Shown here piece after piece: positions 54,123-62,945 of a stretch of DNA of 64,000 bases; the stretch's first letter is position 1, and each line of letters starts with the position of its first letter. The translations under genes were made by a program, and so were the position numbers. The DNA comes from GCA-2686265 sp036010965 (GTDB lineage: Bacteria > Planctomycetota > UBA1135 > GCA-002686595), in the NCBI GenBank assembly GCA_036010965.1, contig DASCMO010000023.1:1-64000 (forward strand), in the 5' to 3' direction. The notes beneath the pieces are model-generated. The model was not told the origin of the DNA. It made no database searches and worked only from the letters and a program-made list of their open reading frames with translations.

Positions 54123-55400
54123 ATGTTCCATTCCCCTAGTGCCATCCTGCGTGTTTCACTCCTCGTCCTGGCTTCTGCGGCGGCTCTCGGCCAGGAGACG
54201 CGCCTCTCGCAGCGTGAGGGGAAGGCCTTGGTCGAGGAGTACCTGGCCCTCGACGCGCGCGGCGCCGAGGACCGGGAGCGCTGCGACGAGATCCTCACGC
54301 GTCTCGAAGCCCACGGCGAGCTCAGCGCACGGGAGGCCGCGCGCTGGCGCAAGACGGTCCTGACCCTGGCGGCAAAGGGTCCCAGGCTCGAAGAGGACAG
54401 GGGCGAGCACTTCCTGTGGGAGGACGAGCAGCGCGGGATGTACATCGTCGATGGCGAGACGCGCCGGCCGAAGGGACTCTTCATCGGCCTGCACGGGGGG
54501 AGCGACGGCTCGGGCGAGGCGCGCTGGTGCCAGCGCAGCTTCTCGGACGCGGTGGCGCGCGAGGACTGGCTCGCCATCTACCCGCAGGTCCTCGAGCGCG
54601 TCTCGGTGGGCTGGACGAAGTCCGGCACTGAGGAGTTCGTCATGGAGCTCGTCGAGCGCGCCCTGCGCACCTGGAAGATCGACCGTGACCGAGTCTTTCT
54701 CGGCGGGCACTCCATGGGCGGCTTCGGGACCTGGTCGCTCGGCTCGCACCACGCCGACCGCTTCGCGGCCCTGGCGGTCTCCTGCGGCGCGCCGACCTCC
54801 GCCTGGTCTTCGTCCTCCGATCCCGGCGACGAGGTCGACGGCATGATCCCCAACCTGCGCAACCTGCCGATCGTCTTCTACCACGGCGCCGACGACCGGC
54901 GCGTGGCGCCGGACGCCAGCCGCCGGGCCGCCGGGCGCATGGCCGCGGCCCGTGAGCGCTGGGGCGCCTTCGACTTCGAATACTGGGAGGAAGCCGGGCG
55001 CGGCCACTCCGGCCCGCCGGGGGGGATGGGGGCGTTGCTGAAGCGGATCGCTGACCGCGAACGCGAGGCGCGCCCCCAGCGTCTCGTCTGGCAGCCGGCA
55101 CTGGACTGGAAGCGGCAGTTCTACTGGCTGTGGAGCGATCGCCCGGGCTCGCCAGGCCTGGTCGAGGCGGAGCTGGACCAGGAGAACGGGATCCTGCGCA
55201 TCGACAGCGACGTTCCCACGGGACTGCGGGTGCTGCTCGACGACGACCTGCTTGACCTCGAGGGTGGGCTGACCCTCATCCTCAACGGCGGCGAGCCCCG
55301 CACCGTCTTGCCCCTGCGCAACCTGGCGGTCATCGTCCGCACCGGGCGCGGTGGCGACGACGCCTTGACCTTCGAGGCCGCCGTGGTCGTCTCGCCCTGA
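54123..55400 (+). CDS. Secreted alpha/beta hydrolase (poly-hydroxybutyrate-depolymerase-like esterase)
   Basis: The 425-residue protein has a signal peptide (VSLLVLASAAALG), a helical N-terminal extension (about 20-120) and an alpha/beta hydrolase core (about 120-320). The oxyanion region is FIGLHGGSDGSG, the nucleophile elbow GGHSMGGFGTWSLG, a probable acid YHGADDRRVAPD and a His at AGRGHSGPPGG. The C-terminal 100 residues form a beta-rich domain (LRVLLDDDLLDLEGGL). The substrate is unknown. Confidence 0.87.
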   Translation: MFHSPSAILRVSLLVLASAAALGQETRLSQREGKALVEEYLALDARGAEDRERCDEILTRLEAHGELSAREAARWRKTVLTLAAKGPRLEEDRGEHFLWEDEQRGMYIVDGETRRPKGLFIGLHGGSDGSGEARWCQRSFSDAVAREDWLAIYPQVLERVSVGWTKSGTEEFVMELVERALRTWKIDRDRVFLGGHSMGGFGTWSLGSHHADRFAALAVSCGAPTSAWSSSSDPGDEVDGMIPNLRNLPIVFYHGADDRRVAPDASRRAAGRMAAARERWGAFDFEYWEEAGRGHSGPPGGMGALLKRIADREREARPQRLVWQPALDWKRQFYWLWSDRPGSPGLVEAELDQENGILRIDSDVPTGLRVLLDDDLLDLEGGLTLILNGGEPRTVLPLRNLAVIVRTGRGGDDALTFEAAVVVSP

Positions 55401-55495
55401 GGGTTTGCCCGCAGGGTTCGGCCGAAGGGCTCGCCCGACGGGGCTGACCGGGGAGCGCCCTTGCCCCGACCTCCCCCGTGCGGGATGCTGCGGCC

Positions 55496-56983
55496 ATGCG
55501 AGCCCGCTCCCTCTGGATCGTCGCCCTCGCCGTGGTCGCGAGCGCTTGCTCCCCGATGTCGGGCGAGGGCCGGGGCGTGCTCGTGATCGTTGTCGACGGT
55601 CTGCGCGCCGACCACACCAGCGGGCTCGGCTACGACCGCGAGACGACTCCCGAGCTCGAGCGTCTCGCGGCCGACGGCGTGCGTTTCACCCAGACCTTCT
55701 CCGCCGCTCCGGAGGTGATCCCGGCCCACGTGGCCCTGCTCACCGGCTGCGACCCGGGCCTGGCCCGGCGCCCGCTGCTCCCCGACGGCTCGCGCCTGGC
55801 CCTGGTGAACGACTGGCTCATCCCGCAAGCGGTCCCGCGCCTGGCCCTCGAATACCTGGCCGCCGGGTACACGACGGCAGCCTTCGTCGACCACCCGCGC
55901 ATCACCGAGCTGTTCGGCTTCGACACCGGTTTCGAGGAGTTCAACGGCTTCGCCGAGGGTCGCACCGGGGCGACGCTGAACTACGGTTTCGATGGCGTCG
56001 CCGGGCGCTTCATGCGCTGGCTGCGGGCAAAGGATGCCGACCGCGACTGGTTCGCGTACCTGACCCTGGGGGACCTCAAGCGCGCCTGGTCCGACGCGGA
56101 CTCGCGCTGGGCGACCTACTTCGAGCCGCGCTCGGAGCTGTCGGCCGTCCCGCCGGTCGCCGAAGCCGAGCGCGCCTTCTTCGCCTTGCCCAGCAACCTC
56201 TGGCGCGCCGGCGGAGGGCGATTCCAGACCCTGGGCGAATACGAAGCGTGCTACGACGGCGCTCTGCGCCAGCTCGATGAGCGGCTCGGTCGCCTCTTCG
56301 GCCGCCTGAAGGGCATCGGCCGCTGGGAGGAGACGACCGTCTGCGTCGTCGGCAGCTTCGGCCTCGGCTTCGGAGAGTCTGGTCTCCTCCTGGGCAACGG
56401 GACCCTCTCCGACGTGGACCTGCACGTGCCCTGGATCCTGCGCCCGGCGGCTTCGGCGGACTGTGAGCGCGGACGGACGACCGACGCCCTGGCGAGCACC
56501 CTCGATTTGGCGCCGACCCTGCTCGAGCTGTCGGGGATCGCGAGACCGGGCGGCATGCACGGACTGTCGCAAGTGACCACCTCGCGTGCCGACGCCCGGC
56601 CCGTGCGCGAGCACGCCTTCGCCTCCCTCGGCTTCTCCGCGGGGTTCTCCGCGCGCGACGCCACCCACAGCTTCCTGCACACGCGCCCCGGGAGCGAGGG
56701 GCCCGCCAGCCTGGCCCTGTCGTGGTTCGGCGAGCCCCATCCCCCCGGCGACGGCTGGCGCGAGCACCTGCGCGACCGCCGCACGGCGGGTCCCGGGAGC
56801 CTCGAGCCTTCTTCCGACGATGCCGAGGCCGCGGCGGTTCTGCGCGCGGCAGGGGAGGAGTGGTTCCTGTGGGTCGGGCGGGCGCGCGACGCCTACCACC
56901 CCGCGCCCTGGCGCGAGGAGGCCTTCGACCCTGACCAGCGGGCTGAGCTCGTCGAGCGCGGGCTCGTGGCCGAGGACTTCTGA
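55496..56983 (+). CDS. Lipoprotein of the sulfatase/alkaline phosphatase fold lacking catalytic residues
   Basis: The 495-residue protein has a lipoprotein signal (LAVVASACSP) and the sulfatase fold: metal-site start VLVIVVDGLRADHTSGLGY, TTPELERLAADGVRF and GMHGLSQV near the end. The C-x-P-S-R modification site reads VIPAHVALLTG, with Val in place of the Cys/Ser that becomes formylglycine. The second metal motif (S-D-H-G-E-G-F-G-E-H) reads GSFGLGFGESG, losing Asp and His. It therefore should not hydrolyse sulfate or phosphate esters by the usual chemistry; a binding role is likelier. ATG 55496 starts the signal. Confidence 0.85.
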   Translation: MRARSLWIVALAVVASACSPMSGEGRGVLVIVVDGLRADHTSGLGYDRETTPELERLAADGVRFTQTFSAAPEVIPAHVALLTGCDPGLARRPLLPDGSRLALVNDWLIPQAVPRLALEYLAAGYTTAAFVDHPRITELFGFDTGFEEFNGFAEGRTGATLNYGFDGVAGRFMRWLRAKDADRDWFAYLTLGDLKRAWSDADSRWATYFEPRSELSAVPPVAEAERAFFALPSNLWRAGGGRFQTLGEYEACYDGALRQLDERLGRLFGRLKGIGRWEETTVCVVGSFGLGFGESGLLLGNGTLSDVDLHVPWILRPAASADCERGRTTDALASTLDLAPTLLELSGIARPGGMHGLSQVTTSRADARPVREHAFASLGFSAGFSARDATHSFLHTRPGSEGPASLALSWFGEPHPPGDGWREHLRDRRTAGPGSLEPSSDDAEAAAVLRAAGEEWFLWVGRARDAYHPAPWREEAFDPDQRAELVERGLVAEDF

Positions 56984-56990
56984 ACCGCGG

Positions 56991-57686
56991 CTAGCCCTGG
57001 GCGAGGCGCGGGCGCTCGACGTTGGCGGCCTCCAGGCGCCAGCCGTCCGCTCCGCCCAGCAGTAGGTTGGCGTGAGCCGGGAAGGTCGCGAAGCGGTAGC
57101 TGTCGGGGGTCGAGTATCCCAGGGCGTGGGCCAGGGCGACGCGGATCACGTTGGCGTGCACGCAGACCACGAGGGTTCCGCCGTCGGCGTCCGCCAGGCC
57201 GAGCTCGATCTCGGGCCAGACGCGCGCCAGCAACACCTCGTCGCTCTCGCCGCCCGGCGCGCTCCAGCGGAACGGATCGCTCCAGTAGGTCTCAGCGCTC
57301 GCCAGCCAGCGCTCTTGGAACTGGGCGCGCTCGATGCCCTGCCACTGGCCGCGATCGATCTCGCGCAGTCCGGGCGTGCTGCGCAGGGGGGCGCTGGTGG
57401 CCTGGGAGATGCCGCGGCCCATGGCCAGGGCGCGCTCGAGATCTGAGCTCACCACCGCCGCGATCGGGAGATCTCGAAAGCCCTCGGCCATGGCGCGCGT
57501 GTTCTCCAGGCCCTCGGCGGAGAGCGCCACGTCCTGGCTTCCGTAGGCGATGGAGTGGAAGGCCTCGGCGACCTGGGCGTGGCGCACGAGCCACAGGGCG
57601 GCACCGTCGGGAGCCGCCGGCCGGGCGGGGGTCGGGACGGGGCCGGGTCGGCCTTCCGGGGAGGCGGGCGGTTCGAGGAGCTTCAT
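56991..57686 (-). CDS. Histidine phosphatase superfamily (phosphoglycerate-mutase-like)
   Basis: The 231-residue protein has a Pro/Ala-rich N-terminal stretch (1-30) and the phosphohistidine motif LVRHAQVAE (Arg35-His36-Ala; RHG is usual). It continues with VVSSDLERALAMGRGI (second Arg), LREIDRGQWQGIE (acid/base Glu region) and VVCVHANVIRVALAHAL with the C-terminal His. It could be a cofactor-dependent phosphomutase or a phosphatase such as alpha-ribazole phosphatase. It is divergent from the ferredoxin gene. Confidence 0.85.
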   Translation of the reverse strand: MKLLEPPASPEGRPGPVPTPARPAAPDGAALWLVRHAQVAEAFHSIAYGSQDVALSAEGLENTRAMAEGFRDLPIAAVVSSDLERALAMGRGISQATSAPLRSTPGLREIDRGQWQGIERAQFQERWLASAETYWSDPFRWSAPGGESDEVLLARVWPEIELGLADADGGTLVVCVHANVIRVALAHALGYSTPDSYRFATFPAHANLLLGGADGWRLEAANVERPRLAQG

Positions 57687-57735
57687 GGCAGGCGTTGGCA
57701 GGAGGGGAGGGCGAGGAGCTAAAGGGGAAGCGGAC

Positions 57736-57763
57736 TTGCAGCGACCCGTCGCCTGCGTAGAGT
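57736..57763 (+). promoter_or_regulatory. Promoter for plant-type ferredoxin
   Basis: TTGCAG (57736-57741), a 16-nt spacer and TAGAGT (57758-57763). Transcription from about 57770 gives a leader of about 66 nt to the proposed ATT start. It is the same TTGCAG-16 arrangement as the promoter at 60016. Confidence 0.55.
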
Positions 57764-57835
57764 CTCGTTATCTGGGAGCGAGGAGCTCCCGACCCCTCGG
57801 TCATCCTCGCCGAGGAGACGAACCGGAGCAATCCC

Positions 57836-58123
57836 ATTCCCACCATCACCTTCAGCGCCGACGGCCAGTCCTTCGAGATCCCCGAGGGTTCCACCCTGCT
57901 CGAGTTTTGCCTGGAAAACGAGACCTCGATGCGCTTTGGCTGCACAGTCGGGAGTTGCGGTACCTGCATCTTCGTCCCCGAGGCGGGCGCGGAGAACATC
58001 TCGCCCCTTGAGGACGAGGAACAGGAGACCATTGAGATGTGCTCCGACGAGCAAGGGGCGCGGCTGGGCTGTCAGATCAAGATCCTGGGCGACGTCACGA
58101 TTCGCCAGGACGGCCCAGGGTAG
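57836..58123 (+). CDS. Plant-type [2Fe-2S] ferredoxin with proposed ATT start
   Basis: From codon 57836 the 95-residue protein reads (M)PTITFSADGQSFEIPEG, a standard ferredoxin N-terminus. The cluster cysteines are Cys36, Cys41, Cys44 (GCTVGSCGTC) and Cys79 (RLGCQIK). The frame is open back to a TAG at about 57758, but it contains no ATG, GTG or TTG before the internal Met at 57929, which is too late for the fold. ATT at 57836, with CCGGAG 7 nt upstream, fits the family start exactly. Initiation at ATT is rare in bacteria but known (infC); a sequencing error in an ATG is the alternative. Confidence 0.82.
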   Translation: MPTITFSADGQSFEIPEGSTLLEFCLENETSMRFGCTVGSCGTCIFVPEAGAENISPLEDEEQETIEMCSDEQGARLGCQIKILGDVTIRQDGPG

Positions 58124-58201
58124 GGAGCGGCTTTCGCTCTCCGGCGCGACGCGCGCTATCCTCCCGGCGGCAATCTCGTCTCAACGCTTCCAGGGGAGTT
58201 C

Positions 58202-58867
58202 ATGATGGTCAAGGTTGGAGTGGTCCTGTCAGGCTGCGGTGTCTTCGACGGCACCGAGATCCACGAGTCCGTCCTGACGCTCCTGGCCCTCGATCGGGCC
58301 GGTGCCGAGGTCGTCTGCGCGGCCCCCGATGTGGAGCAGATGCACGTCATCGACCACGTCAGCGGCGAGGAGACCGGTGAGACGCGCAACGTTCTGGTCG
58401 AGTCCGCCCGCATCGCCCGCGGCGACATCGTGGACCTCGCGCGCCTCGGGGCGGGGGAGATCGACGCCCTGATGTTTCCGGGCGGGTTCGGGGCGGCCAA
58501 GAACCTCTGCGACTTCGCCGTGGCGGGGGCGGAGTGCTCCGTGAACCCTGAGGTGGCGCGCCTCGTGCGGGAGATGCTCGAGGCCCGAAAACCCATCGCG
58601 GCGGTCTGCATCGCGCCGGCCATGATGGCCGCCGTCCTGCGCGACGCCGGCCTGGCAGGCGAGCTGACCATCGGCGACGACGCCTCCACCGCCGCGAGCC
58701 TCGAGGCCATGGGAGCGCGTCACGTCGCCTGTCCCACCGACGAGTTCCGCGTCGACGAGGAGCACCGCATCATCACCTCCCCGGCCTACATGTTGGCTGG
58801 CGGGATCGCCGAGCTGGCGCGGGGGATCGACCGCACCGTGGACGAGCTGCTGCGCATGGCGGGCTAA
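58202..58867 (+). CDS. elbB: ElbB family isoprenoid-biosynthesis-associated protein
   Basis: The 221-residue DJ-1/PfpI-type protein (E. coli ElbB about 217) has VGVVLSGCGVFDGTEIHE at the N-terminus, LMFPGGFGAAKNLCDFA, KPIAAVCIAPAMMAAVL with the nucleophile Cys, TIGDDASTAASLEAMGA and ITSPAYMLAGGIAEL. ElbB has been reported to have glyoxalase activity and to influence isoprenoid synthesis. AGGGGAG lies 5 nt before the first of two tandem ATGs. It overlaps the convergent MscS gene by 4 nt. Confidence 0.93.
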   Translation: MMVKVGVVLSGCGVFDGTEIHESVLTLLALDRAGAEVVCAAPDVEQMHVIDHVSGEETGETRNVLVESARIARGDIVDLARLGAGEIDALMFPGGFGAAKNLCDFAVAGAECSVNPEVARLVREMLEARKPIAAVCIAPAMMAAVLRDAGLAGELTIGDDASTAASLEAMGARHVACPTDEFRVDEEHRIITSPAYMLAGGIAELARGIDRTVDELLRMAG

Positions 58868-59949
58868 CCCGCCGGAGGCGTCGGCAGCTCCTTCACGTAC
58901 AGGTCGCGCTTGGGGTAGGGGATCTCGATCCCCTCGGCGTTGAAGCGCTCGTAGATGCTCGAGTTGATGAGGTCGAGTATCTGGCCGCGCAGGACCGGCT
59001 GGGGGATCCAGCACAACAGCTCCAGCTCCAGCCCCGAATCGGCGAAGGTTCGCAGGCGCACCCGCGGCTCGGGCTGCTTGCAGACCAGCTCCTCGCCTGC
59101 GGCCGCCTCGATCAGCACGCGCCGTACCTCCGGCAGGTCCGAACCGTAGGCTACGGAGACCTTGATCCGCACCCGGTGGCGCGGTGATTCGCCCGCGGTC
59201 TCGTTGGTGATACGGGCCTTGCCCATGACCGCGTTGGGGATCGTGACCAGGACATCATCGCGTGTCAGCAGGCGCGTCGAGCGCAGGCCGATGTTCACGA
59301 CCTTGCCGCGCTCGCCTGACTCGAGGTTGATGAAGTCGCCCATCTTGTAGGGCGCGTCGGCGATGATGAAGACGCCGGCGAAGAGGTTTCCGAGGGTGTC
59401 CTGGGCGGCGAAGCCGAAGGCGACGCCGACGATGCCGGCCGAGGCCATCCAGCCGCCGGCGTTCAAGTCCCAGGTGTCGATCACCAGGAAGGTGCAGAGG
59501 GCGAACAGTAGCAGCTTCAGCAGGTTGTCGAAGAGCGGGTAGGTGCGCGCCTCGACGGCGAAGAAGCGGTCGGTGGTCTGGCTGGCCGAGGTCAGCATGA
59601 CCTTCGCGGCGCGGGCGGAGAACACGCACCAGACGATGATCAGGATCGTCGCGATGCTCCGGCGCGTGGTCGCCTCGGCCTCCTCGGAGATCTGCAGGAT
59701 CGACGCGGAGGCCATCAACCCAAGGAGCACGATGGTCTTCAAGGTGGGCCCGCGCAGGAGTCGCACGAGCTCGTCATCGAGATCGTGCCTGGTGAGGCGC
59801 GCGAGCCGGGGCAGGAGCCAGCCGACCAGCAGATCCACGACGCCCGCCAGCAGGACGGCGGCGCCCAGGACGATCAGGGCCTGGAGGGGCGTGCTCTCGG
59901 TGAAGCCTGCGAGGAGATCGATCAGCGGCTGCATGTCCGGGGCGATCAT
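58864..59949 (-). CDS. Small mechanosensitive channel, MscS family
   Basis: The 361-residue protein has about four membrane segments (LQALIVLGAAVLLAGVVDLL; TIVLLGLMASASILQI; ATILIIVWCVFS; NLLKLLLFALCTFLVI), pore region GIVGVAFGFAAQDTLGNLFAGV and beta domain NLESGERGKVVNIGL with VTIPNAVMGKA. The C-terminal domain ends in YVKELPTPPAG. It lacks the long N-terminal domain of the other MscS at 42.1 kb. Confidence 0.92.
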   Translation of the reverse strand: MIAPDMQPLIDLLAGFTESTPLQALIVLGAAVLLAGVVDLLVGWLLPRLARLTRHDLDDELVRLLRGPTLKTIVLLGLMASASILQISEEAEATTRRSIATILIIVWCVFSARAAKVMLTSASQTTDRFFAVEARTYPLFDNLLKLLLFALCTFLVIDTWDLNAGGWMASAGIVGVAFGFAAQDTLGNLFAGVFIIADAPYKMGDFINLESGERGKVVNIGLRSTRLLTRDDVLVTIPNAVMGKARITNETAGESPRHRVRIKVSVAYGSDLPEVRRVLIEAAAGEELVCKQPEPRVRLRTFADSGLELELLCWIPQPVLRGQILDLINSSIYERFNAEGIEIPYPKRDLYVKELPTPPAG

Positions 59950-60015
59950 GACACCGCGGCGGGGGAGTTGGAATCCCCTCGGGGCGTCGGGTCCGACCGG
60001 GGGCGGGAGGGTGCT

Positions 60016-60043
60016 TTGCAGCGCCCCGGGCGCGGGTTAGGCT
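60016..60043 (+). promoter_or_regulatory. Promoter for citrate-lyase genes
   Basis: TTGCAG (60016-60021), a 16-nt spacer and TAGGCT (60038-60043) lie 46 nt upstream of the CitDE ATG. Confidence 0.5.
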
Positions 60044-60089
60044 CGGAAAGCGGGAGTCCGTCGCCGGGCGGCGTCCTTCCAGCGAGACC

Positions 60090-61322
60090 ATGAGCGAGAC
60101 GGCGACCACCCAGACGGGCGAGCGACGCGCAGCCGAGGCCGGCCCGCGCGGACCGCGCGTGCGCTCCGACTGCTGGGTCGGGATCACGCCGGAGTCGACC
60201 GGCGGGATCGAGCTGGAGCTCGAGAGTACCGTCGAGAGCACCTACGGCCGCTCCATCCGGGCCCTCATCGAGGAGGGCGCCCGGGCCCTGGGGATCGACC
60301 ACGCTCGCATCCGGGTCGAGGACGGTGGTGCCCTACCCTTCGTGCTCATGGCGCGCCTGGAGGCCGCCGCCCGCCGCGCGCTCCCCGACCTGCGGTCGCG
60401 CTGGCTGCCGGAGCGGGCCGAGGCCTGCGGGGCGCCGGCGCGCCGCGAGCGCCGCCGTCGTTCGCGCCTCTATCTCCCCGGTGATCAGCCCAAGTACATG
60501 ACCAACGCCGGGCTGCACGCGCCCGACGCCGTGATCCTCGATCTCGAGGACTCGGTGGCGCCCGGCGCCAAGGATGCCGCGCGCATCCTCGTGCGCAACG
60601 CCCTGCGTCAGGTCGACTTTTACGGCGCCGAGCGCACCGTGCGCATCAACCCCGGCTCGCTCGGCCTGGCCGATCTGGACGAGATCGCCGACGAGAACGT
60701 GCACCTGATCCTGATCCCAAAGGTCGAGGGCGCCGAAGAGGTGCGCGCGGTGGACGCGCGCATCCGCGAGCGGACCGAGGCGGAGGTGTTTCTGATGCCG
60801 ATCATCGAGTCGGCCCGCGGGGTCACGAACGCCCTGGAGATCGCCGCGGCATGCGAGCGGATCGTGGCGGTCACGATCGGCCTCGAGGACTACACGGCCG
60901 ACCTCGGCGTGCCGCGCACGGACGAGGGTCGCGAGAGCCTCTGGGCCCGCTCGATGATCGTCAACGCCGCCCGGGCCGCCGGCGTGCAGGCCATCGATTC
61001 GGTCTTCTCGGACGTTGAGGATGGGCAGGGCCTGCGGCGCTCCGTGCTAGCTGCGAAGGGCCTCGGCTTCGAGGGCACCGGCTGCATCCACCCGCGTCAG
61101 ATCCGCATCGTTCACGAGGCTTTCGACCCGACCACGGAAGAGATCGCGCGCGCCCGCCGCATCGTGGTCGCTTTCCGGGAGGCGCAGGAGCGCGGGCTGG
61201 GCGTCGTCAGCCTGGGCTCGAAGATGATCGACCCGCCGGTGGTCGAGCGCGCCCTGCAGACGGTCGCGCAGGCCGTCGAGAGCGGGCTCCTGGCGGCCGA
61301 CTGGGAAGAGAGCGAGGTCTAG
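60090..61322 (+). CDS. Fused citrate lyase acyl carrier (CitD) and beta subunit (CitE)
   Basis: The 410-residue protein has a CitD-like domain (about 24-98), with RVRSDCWVGI (Ser26 at the position of the prosthetic-group Ser), LESTVESTYGRSIRALIEE and GGALPFVLMARLEAAARRA. The CitE domain (about 124-400) contains RSRLYLPGDQPKYM, APDAVILDLEDSVAPGAKDAAR, VRINPG and the Mg-site and CoA-lyase segments FLMPIIESARG and TIGLEDYTADLG. In known bacteria citD and citE are separate. CitF follows after 2 nt. It would form citryl-ACP lyase activity, splitting citrate to acetate and oxaloacetate. Confidence 0.88.
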   Translation: MSETATTQTGERRAAEAGPRGPRVRSDCWVGITPESTGGIELELESTVESTYGRSIRALIEEGARALGIDHARIRVEDGGALPFVLMARLEAAARRALPDLRSRWLPERAEACGAPARRERRRRSRLYLPGDQPKYMTNAGLHAPDAVILDLEDSVAPGAKDAARILVRNALRQVDFYGAERTVRINPGSLGLADLDEIADENVHLILIPKVEGAEEVRAVDARIRERTEAEVFLMPIIESARGVTNALEIAAACERIVAVTIGLEDYTADLGVPRTDEGRESLWARSMIVNAARAAGVQAIDSVFSDVEDGQGLRRSVLAAKGLGFEGTGCIHPRQIRIVHEAFDPTTEEIARARRIVVAFREAQERGLGVVSLGSKMIDPPVVERALQTVAQAVESGLLAADWEESEV

Positions 61323-61324
61323 GG

Positions 61325-62905
61325 GTGGCATCGACCAAGACGACGTCCTCCGCCGAGATGATCGAGAACGCCGCCGGGAGGCTCGTTCCCGCGCGCATCA
61401 ACGAGCGTGACGCCGTGCCCTTCCGCGGCGTCGGCGCCCACCTGCCGCAAGGGAATAAGACCGGGCCACCGATCCGGCGCGCCAGCGACTACCCAGCCTC
61501 GGGGGACAAGCGCGCGCCGAGCCTGGGCGAGGCCCTCGAACGCTGCGGCCTGCGCGACGGTATGACGATCGGCACCCACCACCACTTCCGCAACGGCGAC
61601 CTGGTGGCGAACGCCGTCTTCGACGCCGCGGCGGCGATGGGGCGCCGGGACCTGCGCTGGTTCCCCTCGGCCAGCTTCCCCTGTCACGAGCCGCAGATCG
61701 CGCACATGGAGAGCGGCGTGATCCACCACATCGAGGGCTCGATGAACGGCCCTCTGGGCGACTACTGCAGTCGAGGCGAGATGCGCGGCATGGGCGTGCT
61801 GCGCTCCCACGGCGGCCGCTGGCAGGCGATCCAGGACGGCGAGGTTCACGTGGACGTGGCGGTCATCGCCGCGCCGACGGCGGACTGCTTCGGCAACGCC
61901 ACCGGCGACCGCGGTCCGAGCGCCTGCGGCCTGCTTGGCTTCGCCCTGGCGGACTCGCTCTACGCCGATCACGTGATCGTCGTGACCGACAACCTCGTGC
62001 CGTTTCCCTGCCTGCCGTGGCAGATCCAGGGCAATAACGTCGACTGGGTCGTCGAGGTCGAGAAGGTCGGCGAACCGGAGAAGATCGTGTCGGGAACGAC
62101 GCGCGTGACGAGCAGCCCCGATCGGCTGTTGATCGCCGAGCACTGCGCGCGCTTCGTGCGCGACGTCGGCATCCTGCGCGAGGGCTTCTCCTTTCAGGCG
62201 GGGGCGGGTGGCACGGCCCTGGCCTTCGGGATCTTCCTCAAGGAGATGATGAAGGAGGCCGGCGTGACCGCCGGATTCGTGCGCGGCGGATCGAACGAGT
62301 ACCTGGTCTCGATGCTCGAGGAGGGCTTGACGCCCGTGATCCTCGACGGCCAGACCTTCGATCTCGAGGGTGTGCGCTCCATGCGGGAGAACCCCGGCCA
62401 CCAGAACACGAGCCCCTTCACTTCCTACAACTTCCACGGCAAGGGGAACTTTGCATCGATGATCGATGTGGTGATCCTGGGCGCCACGGAGGTGGACGTG
62501 GACTTCAATGCCAACGTCGTGACCCACACCGACGGGCGGCTCTTGCACGGCATCGGAGGTTGGCAGAACTGCCTCTTCGCCGGCTGCACGATCCTTGCCG
62601 TGCCTTCGTTCCGCAACCGCATCCCGGTTGTGCTTGACGAGGTCACGACCCTCTGCGGTCCGGGAGAGCTGGTGGACGTCATCGCCACCGAGCGCGGCCT
62701 GTGCATCAACCCGCGGCGGGTGGACCTGATCGAGGCGGCGCGCGGCTCCAGAGTTCCGATCCTCGACCTCTGCGAGCTCAAGCGCGAGGTCGAGCGCATC
62801 TGCGGCGGGGCCCCCGATCGCGCCCGCACGGCCGATCGCGTCGTGGCGGCCATCCAGTGGGTGGACGGCACGACCATCGACTGCGTGCGCGCCGTCGCGG
62901 ACTGA
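61325..62905 (+). CDS. citF: Citrate lyase alpha subunit (citrate:ACP transferase)
   Basis: The 526-residue protein (E. coli about 510) begins at GTG 61325, 2 nt after the CitDE stop. It contains the CitF signatures IGTHHHFRNGDLVANAVFD, SCP-type transferase segments HIEGSMNGPLGDY and GDRGPSACGLLGFA, GAGGTALAFGIFLKEMM, GFVRGGSNEYLVSMLEEG and the C-terminal AGCTILAVPSFRNRIPVV. It swaps acetyl-ACP for citryl-ACP. The ligase (CitC) and the prosthetic-group genes CitX/CitG are not in the window. Confidence 0.93.
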   Translation: MASTKTTSSAEMIENAAGRLVPARINERDAVPFRGVGAHLPQGNKTGPPIRRASDYPASGDKRAPSLGEALERCGLRDGMTIGTHHHFRNGDLVANAVFDAAAAMGRRDLRWFPSASFPCHEPQIAHMESGVIHHIEGSMNGPLGDYCSRGEMRGMGVLRSHGGRWQAIQDGEVHVDVAVIAAPTADCFGNATGDRGPSACGLLGFALADSLYADHVIVVTDNLVPFPCLPWQIQGNNVDWVVEVEKVGEPEKIVSGTTRVTSSPDRLLIAEHCARFVRDVGILREGFSFQAGAGGTALAFGIFLKEMMKEAGVTAGFVRGGSNEYLVSMLEEGLTPVILDGQTFDLEGVRSMRENPGHQNTSPFTSYNFHGKGNFASMIDVVILGATEVDVDFNANVVTHTDGRLLHGIGGWQNCLFAGCTILAVPSFRNRIPVVLDEVTTLCGPGELVDVIATERGLCINPRRVDLIEAARGSRVPILDLCELKREVERICGGAPDRARTADRVVAAIQWVDGTTIDCVRAVAD

Positions 62906-62945
62906 GCGTCTCGTTCGGGCGGGCCGCGGCCCGATCCTTCGTGGT

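Noticed and set aside
55496..56983. Annotation as an active sulfatase
   Set aside because: The nucleophile and DHG metal motifs are missing, so only the fold is claimed.
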